The notes under the pieces: generated by a model
Seen by the model: the letters and a program-made list of their open reading frames with translations, nothing else
Databases searched by the model: none
What the model was told of the DNA's origin: nothing
Part shown: one piece after another, positions 60,340-64,000 of the stretch
How the letters are laid out: every line of letters starts with the position of its first letter
Numbering within the stretch: the first letter of the stretch is position 1
Translations under genes and position numbers: made by a program
NCBI GenBank assembly: GCA_041920465.1
Contig: JBHGXW010000029.1
Coordinates: forward strand, 43,038 to 107,037
DNA length: 64,000 nucleotides
Source: Brevibacillus_H sp041920465
Lineage (GTDB): Bacteria > Bacillota > Bacilli > Brevibacillales > Brevibacillaceae
Direction of reading: 5' to 3'

Positions 60340-60366
60340 AGTGAGCCATCATTTAGGCTCACTTTA
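60340..60366. terminator. Terminator between the ArsR gene and gerD
   Basis: AGTGAGCC pairs perfectly with GGCTCACT over an 8-nt loop; TTAGCTTTT follows on the plus strand. It lies where the two genes converge and overlaps the last codon of gerD. Confidence 0.75.
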
Positions 60367-60999
60367 GCTTTTGCTGCCACCTCCACCTTTGCCACCACCG
60401 CCATCTTTCTTTTTGCCGCCCTTTTTCAGTTCTTCAGGCTTGGCCAATTCTTCGGATGCTTTGGTCATAAGCTTTAACAATTCGGCTTGAAACAAGGGGC
60501 TTTGCAACGCTTCCTTCATAACCAGCATCGTTTGTTGACGATAGGCACTGCTTTTCATGAGATCCATGAGATTTTTCTCGAACTCCGGGTCCTTAAGAAT
60601 GCCAACCATCATTTTTTGATAGTCAGGATCCTTCATCAGATCCTTTAACAGCTTCTTATTCTCTTCCTTCATGGATTTTGCTAATGTACTGGTAAACTTT
60701 GGGTCATTGAATGCTTCTTTTATCTGTGGATTTTTGGGATTGGCAATGCTTTGGATGAGTGTCGTTCGAACTGTTGAGGAGTCAAGAATCATGCTCTCCT
60801 TGAATTTCTCATCTTTCATCATTTTGCCAACTGCTTTTTTGGCTTCTTCTGTTTGCAAGATGTCTAATACCATCGTTTTAACCGACTTATAGTCAGGCGT
60901 AGAAGTACTTTTAGCTTGACCGCCTCCGCCGCAGCTGGAGAGGATGAACATCGAAGCGAGAATTGCCGGCATCCAGAAGCAGATTCGGATTTTGCCCAT
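60364..60999 (-). CDS. gerD: Spore germination lipoprotein GerD
   Basis: A 211-aa lipoprotein that scaffolds germinant receptors in the spore inner membrane. A signal peptide ends in the lipobox LSSC (C23), followed by Gly-rich sequence. The helical core (VKTMVLDILQTEEAKKAVGK, then KMMVGILKDPEFEKNLMDLM) is typical, and the tail is Gly/Lys-rich (GGGGKGGGG). AAAGGAGGG precedes the ATG. It is transcribed against its neighbours, with a forespore-type promoter candidate upstream. Confidence 0.95.
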   Translation of the reverse strand: MGKIRICFWMPAILASMFILSSCGGGGQAKSTSTPDYKSVKTMVLDILQTEEAKKAVGKMMKDEKFKESMILDSSTVRTTLIQSIANPKNPQIKEAFNDPKFTSTLAKSMKEENKKLLKDLMKDPDYQKMMVGILKDPEFEKNLMDLMKSSAYRQQTMLVMKEALQSPLFQAELLKLMTKASEELAKPEELKKGGKKKDGGGGKGGGGSKS

Positions 61000-61030
61000 G
61001 GGATGCTCCCTCCTTTATATTCCCTATAAT

Positions 61031-61058
61031 TAAAATGCGCTTTTTCTTTAGGTATTAC
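61031..61058 (-). promoter_or_regulatory. Sporulation-type (sigma-G/E-like) promoter candidate for gerD
   Basis: On the minus strand GTAATACC is followed after about 14 nt by CATTTTA, resembling the -10 of sigma-G/sigma-E promoters (CATnnTA). gerD is sigma-G dependent in B. subtilis. Confidence 0.4.
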
Positions 61059-61118
61059 GCTAGTATTTTTTTCTCCTGGTTGGTACAATCATTACGATTG
61101 GATGGGAGGGACATTGTT

Positions 61119-61718
61119 GTGAATTTGCGCAAGTATGGTTGGCTGTTTGTAACCACATTGGCACTCGGAGGCTTGGGCGGATTGCTGGCCGGGTTAATTA
61201 TCGCCCGCGGAGAACTGTTCTCGGGATCGTTAAGCAATCTGGTCATGGGCACCTTCATGAATATATTGATTGGTTGCACGATAAGTGTTTTGGCACAAAT
61301 GGGCTTTTTTGCTTACATGACATTAAACTACTTAGGCCTTAGCTTCTTTGGCAAAAACGCCTTTCTCTGGAAAAGCATCCAGATTTTCCTGATTTTGTTT
61401 GCTTTTTTTGATTTGGTGTATTTACGATATACTACGGGTACAAGGGGAAATACGATTTGGCCCTATTTGGTTGAGCCGATTTTGTTATTATTTATCTCAA
61501 GTGTCGTTGTTTATGCCAAAGTAAAGCAGACCAACCGGAATGCAGCTATTCCCACCATGTTTTTTATGTTTGTGGTCACTGCACTGGAGTGGATACCAGG
61601 TTTAAAGCAGGATAATGTGAACTCCATTTTGTTTATGGCTGTTCCGCTGTTGTTTTGCAATGTGTGGCAAGTTATGCAACTGCATCGCTTGACTCAAAAA
61701 GAGAAGCTGACTTCCTAG
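61119..61718 (+). CDS. kbaA: KinB-signalling pathway activation protein KbaA
   Basis: A 199-aa integral membrane protein with six hydrophobic segments, needed in B. subtilis for KinB to feed the sporulation phosphorelay. The start is the GTG at 61119 with GGGAGGG about 8 nt upstream, giving MNLRKYGWLFVTTLALGG; the much longer open frame upstream lacks homology. Synteny with gerD and pdaB supports the name. Confidence 0.9.
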   Translation: MNLRKYGWLFVTTLALGGLGGLLAGLIIARGELFSGSLSNLVMGTFMNILIGCTISVLAQMGFFAYMTLNYLGLSFFGKNAFLWKSIQIFLILFAFFDLVYLRYTTGTRGNTIWPYLVEPILLLFISSVVVYAKVKQTNRNAAIPTMFFMFVVTALEWIPGLKQDNVNSILFMAVPLLFCNVWQVMQLHRLTQKEKLTS

Positions 61719-61736
61719 GAAATCAGCTTTTTATTT
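61704..61736. terminator. Bidirectional terminator between kbaA and pdaB
   Basis: AAGCTGA-c-TTCC pairs with GGAA-a-TCAGCTT over a tiny loop, followed by TTTATTTT. It begins in the last kbaA codons. Confidence 0.75.
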
Positions 61737-61745
61737 TGGGCTTTC

Positions 61746-62516
61746 TTAGTTTATTTCTTCCGATTTCACTTCTGAGCCAGCAATTAGCTCTGAAACGGTT
61801 ACGAACTCATAACCGTCGGTACGCAGTTTATCGATAATTTGCGGTAAGGCGAGGTGCGTCTGTTTGCAGGAATCGCTTGCATGCATCAAGATGATGTCGC
61901 CGGGATGGGCCTTGCTTACCACGTTTTTGACGATTTGATCGGTACCAGGGTTCATCCAATCTTTCGAATCCGTATCCCATTGGATGACGGTATACCCCAT
62001 ATCGGCTGCAATTTTTAAGACGCGTTTATCGAAATCACCATTGGGCATCCGGATTAAATTTGGTTGTTTGCCGGTTAATTCCGTTAAAATGGTATGAGCT
62101 TTTCCGATCTGGGAGCGAATCTCTTCTTCCGAGTATTTGCTGTAATTATCATGCTTGTGGCCATGTGAGCCAATTTCAAACCCCATATTTTTGATCTGTT
62201 TGACAATCTCGGGGTGACGTTGGCTCCATGGAGAAGATAAAAAGAACGTAGCTTTGGTAAGTTTTTTCTCCTTTAAAACGTCTAAAATTGGCTGGGTTCT
62301 TGTTTCTCCCCAACTGATGTCAAAAGTTAATGCTATTTTTTTCTCTTTTGTATCCACTTTGTAGATAGCTTGTGGTGCTTTTGTCTTGCTTCCTTCCGTC
62401 ACTACAGCGATTGTATCACGTTCGGCGTAGGCAATTCCTGCGGCAAACAATATGGCAGTTAGGATAATAAACATTTGTTTTAATTTTTTTGCACTTACCA
62501 CATACATGAATCTCAA
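61746..62516 (-). CDS. pdaB: Polysaccharide deacetylase family sporulation protein PdaB
   Basis: A 256-aa NodB-fold protein needed for spores to stay dormant in B. subtilis. After an N-terminal membrane segment, the motifs are LTFDISWGE (Ile-Ser in place of the usual second Asp-Gly, typical of PdaB), SHGHKHDN with the metal His, RMPNGDFD, and LMHAS. GGGGGG lies about 7 nt before the TTG at 62516; an ATG three codons later is the alternative. Confidence 0.94.
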   Translation of the reverse strand: MRFMYVVSAKKLKQMFIILTAILFAAGIAYAERDTIAVVTEGSKTKAPQAIYKVDTKEKKIALTFDISWGETRTQPILDVLKEKKLTKATFFLSSPWSQRHPEIVKQIKNMGFEIGSHGHKHDNYSKYSEEEIRSQIGKAHTILTELTGKQPNLIRMPNGDFDKRVLKIAADMGYTVIQWDTDSKDWMNPGTDQIVKNVVSKAHPGDIILMHASDSCKQTHLALPQIIDKLRTDGYEFVTVSELIAGSEVKSEEIN

Positions 62517-62550
62517 CGAATTTCCCCCCCTTACCGTTTGTCCCTATACA

Positions 62551-62578
62551 ATACTATGCAAAAAAGACAAGGATATTC
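62551..62578 (-). promoter_or_regulatory. Sporulation-type (sigma-E/G-like) promoter candidate for pdaB
   Basis: On the minus strand GAATATC (62572-62578) is followed after 13 nt by CATAGTAT (62551-62558), close to sigma-E/G boxes. A sigma-A reading (TTGTCT-16-TATAGG) overlaps. Confidence 0.45.
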
Positions 62579-62651
62579 GTAATCAGGCAGCGTATTGTTG
62601 TGGGAACAATCATAAAATAAATCACGAAACAAAAGTAAAGGAGCGAAGTCC

Positions 62652-63278
62652 ATGCTTGGGAAGCTTAAAAAGCTGTGGGAAGATAACCGAACATATTTTT
62701 ATGTCGGCTGTTTACTATTGATATCAGGTGTGTTAATCGGCTATACCCAGGCAGATAAAGTGGAATCCATTGCACTGCAAATGCTGTCTCAAATCAAAGA
62801 ATTGGCGAATAAAATCGGGTCAAGCAACAATCCTTCTGCAGCATTTGGAGTTATCTTTTTAAATAATGTTACCAGTTCCGTATTGATGATGATTCTGGGT
62901 GTTTTGTTTGCTGTATTTCCCATATATGGATTGGTGGCAAATGGAATTTTGCTTGGATATTTTCTGCAAAAGATGGGAGGAGCGGGGCATACTGCCTTGC
63001 AAATGTTTGCTATCGGTATTTTGCCTCACGGAATTATTGAATTGCCTGCGGTCATTTTTGCAGCGGGTATAGGGATTCGGTATGGAGTCCTTACTGTTCG
63101 CACTTTCACGTCAGTTTGGAGTGAAAAGAGCCGGAATGAATTGAAAATCGCTTGGATCCAAAGTCTAAAACAATTTCCTTTGGCTGTAGCAACAGTCATC
63201 CTTCTTTTAGGCATGGCAGCGTTTATCGAAAGTGTTGTTACTCCTATTTTAATCAGAAGCACGATTGGAAATGGATAG
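62652..63278 (+). CDS. SpoIIM-family (stage II sporulation protein M / DUF95) membrane protein
   Basis: A 208-aa protein with five or six hydrophobic segments and the family patterns LNNVTSSVLMMILGVLFAVFP and ILPHGIIELPAVIFAAGIGI. True SpoIIM acts with SpoIID and SpoIIP in engulfment, but related SpoIIM-like membrane proteins occur in many contexts, so this may be a paralogue. AAAGGAG precedes the ATG. It lies next to pdaB and the rRNA operon, a place where B. subtilis has no such gene. Confidence 0.85.
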   Translation: MLGKLKKLWEDNRTYFYVGCLLLISGVLIGYTQADKVESIALQMLSQIKELANKIGSSNNPSAAFGVIFLNNVTSSVLMMILGVLFAVFPIYGLVANGILLGYFLQKMGGAGHTALQMFAIGILPHGIIELPAVIFAAGIGIRYGVLTVRTFTSVWSEKSRNELKIAWIQSLKQFPLAVATVILLLGMAAFIESVVTPILIRSTIGNG

Positions 63279-63374
63279 TGCGATAAACTTGTTGGTTTTA
63301 GAACCTCCTGAATATGCCATTATGGTGATGGACAAGATAAAAGTACATCATTTGGTCGGGGGAGGCCGATATCT

Positions 63375-63608
63375 TTGCTAGGCTTTTTATTTAATGCAAA
63401 GGAATGTCAAGAACTGGAATACTTATTAAAACGAGAATTGGAAGAAATGCTGCTGGATTTTAGTGATAAGAGAATTGATTTTTTAGTGAAGCGGGCTATG
63501 GAGGAAAGATATTCCATTCTGTTCCGCATGTATTCCAGAATTGCCAAACCCAACGAATTGTCCAGATATGTACGCCGCCGTAAAGCGAAAGAGGAGTACC
63601 AAAATTAA
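63375..63608 (+). CDS. Small helical protein of unknown function (77 aa)
   Basis: A charged, helix-forming 77-aa protein (CQELEYLLKRELEEMLLDFS, then a basic C-terminus YVRRRKAKEEY). No membrane segment. It starts at a TTG with GGGGGAGG upstream. I recall similar small proteins in Brevibacillus and Paenibacillus, but no function. It ends about 15 bp before the first rRNA promoter. Confidence 0.7.
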   Translation: MLGFLFNAKECQELEYLLKRELEEMLLDFSDKRIDFLVKRAMEERYSILFRMYSRIAKPNELSRYVRRRKAKEEYQN

Positions 63609-63623
63609 TTTTTTAAAAAAGTA

Positions 63624-63653
63624 TTGACTTATTATAGTGTGACGTGATAGATT
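63624..63653 (+). promoter_or_regulatory. rRNA operon promoter P1
   Basis: TTGACT (63624-63629), an 18-nt spacer, then TAGATT (63648-63653). An A/T-rich tract (AATTTTTTAAAAAAG) directly upstream could serve as an UP element. Confidence 0.65.
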
Positions 63654-63707
63654 ATTTCTTGTCCGAAATGAACAACAAGATGTTGTAAAACAATCCGAAA
63701 AAAGTGC

Positions 63708-63737
63708 TTGACACCGAAGTGGTAATTATTTTACAAT
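63708..63737 (+). promoter_or_regulatory. rRNA operon promoter P2
   Basis: TTGACA (63708-63713), an 18-nt spacer, then TACAAT (63732-63737), about 84 bp after P1. Tandem promoters are usual for Bacillota rRNA operons. Confidence 0.85.
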
Positions 63738-63759
63738 AAAAAAGTCGTTTTTTTTACGG

Positions 63760-63787
63760 ACAAAGAGAGTGATGCTCTTTGAAAACT
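63760..63787 (+). promoter_or_regulatory. rRNA leader hairpin and boxA antitermination signal
   Basis: CAAAGAG, AGTGATG, CTCTTTG forms a 7-bp hairpin, and TGCTCTTTGAAAACT (63773-63787), which overlaps it, matches the boxA of Bacillota rRNA leaders bound by NusB-S10. The remaining leader (63788-63952) is AT-rich and leads into 16S rRNA. Confidence 0.75.
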
Positions 63788-63952
63788 GAACAATAAAGCG
63801 TTTTGGTGAGAAAATCACTAGCCAAGCAAGAATGAACCAACGATCAATTTCTTTCTTTGATTTATTGCACGGTTAGCATGCCTTGGCATACTAACTCGCA
63901 CAAGTGCAACTAAGGTATTCAACTTCGCTTTCAGCTTGTTGAACACCAAGTT

Positions 63953-64000
63953 TTCTTTGGAGAGTTTGATCCTGGCTCAGGACGAACGCTGGCGGCGTGC
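63953..64000 (+). rRNA. rrs: 16S ribosomal RNA, 5' end (continues beyond the window)
   Basis: GGAGAGTTTGATCCTGGCTC followed by AGGACGAACGCTGGCGG is the universal 16S 5-prime sequence. The mature end is set at about 63953 by analogy with B. subtilis and could be off by a few bases. Confidence 0.95.

Noticed and set aside
1..64000. CRISPR arrays, tRNA genes, prophage or defence islands
   Set aside because: No direct-repeat/spacer pattern, no cloverleaf-like sequences, and no phage or defence proteins were seen; the only mobile element is the IS at 507-1944.

Overview
The window (about 64 kb) is the conserved translation and transcription core of a low-to-mid GC, endospore-forming Bacillota chromosome. 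Gene content, gene order and protein sequences point to Brevibacillus or a close relative in the Paenibacillaceae. That placement rests on remembered family similarity and synteny with Bacillus subtilis (radA-disA-yacL-ispD-ispF-gltX-cysE-cysS through truA-rplM-rpsI-cwlD-salA-gerD-kbaA-pdaB-rrn), not on a database search. Sporulation and germination genes (sigH, cwlD, gerD, kbaA, pdaB, a SpoIIM-family gene) confirm a spore former.

Layout. 1-2060: the tail of an unidentified gene, a small acidic orphan protein, and a complete IS3-family (IS150-like) element with a programmed -1 frameshift. 2061-8400: DNA integrity (radA, disA), phospholipid synthesis (pssA), a divergent cysteine-containing small protein, the PIN/TRAM membrane protein YacL, and isoprenoid genes ispD-ispF. 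8400-14000: gltX, then a cysteine T-box that controls cysE-cysS-mrnC-rlmB-yacP. 14000-19400: sigH, rpmG-secE-nusG, rplK-rplA, rplJ-rplL behind an L10 leader, and ybxB. 19730-31930: rpoB, rpoC and the str operon (L7Ae-like, rpsL, rpsG, fusA, tuf). 32089-33464: two accessory genes, an EamA transporter and a truncated globin. 33675-48743: S10-spc-alpha ribosomal clusters with secY, adk, map, infA and rpoA. 48837-53223: ecfA1-ecfA2-ecfT, truA, rplM, rpsI. 53400-57514: an accessory pair, a secreted beta-propeller-like protein and a Wzy/O-antigen-ligase-like membrane protein with TPRs. 57569-63608: spore-related genes, an ArsR-DUF2087 regulator, and a small unknown. 63609-64000: rRNA operon promoters, leader, and the first bases of 16S rRNA.

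How the parts fit: most genes build the ribosome, RNA polymerase and Sec translocon, and are arranged as long operons with good Shine-Dalgarno sites. The regulatory layer is carried by structured leaders: a T-box, L10 and L13 leaders, a terminator-like hairpin ahead of rpmG-secE-nusG, and overlapping hairpins between rpsG and fusA. No tRNA genes or CRISPR arrays were seen.

I found no convincing wholly new multi-gene system. The most interesting leads are the beta-propeller/Wzy pair, the candidate attenuators, the nusG start region, an L33 with an incomplete zinc ribbon, and a GC-rich sequence that seems to recur in two intergenic regions.
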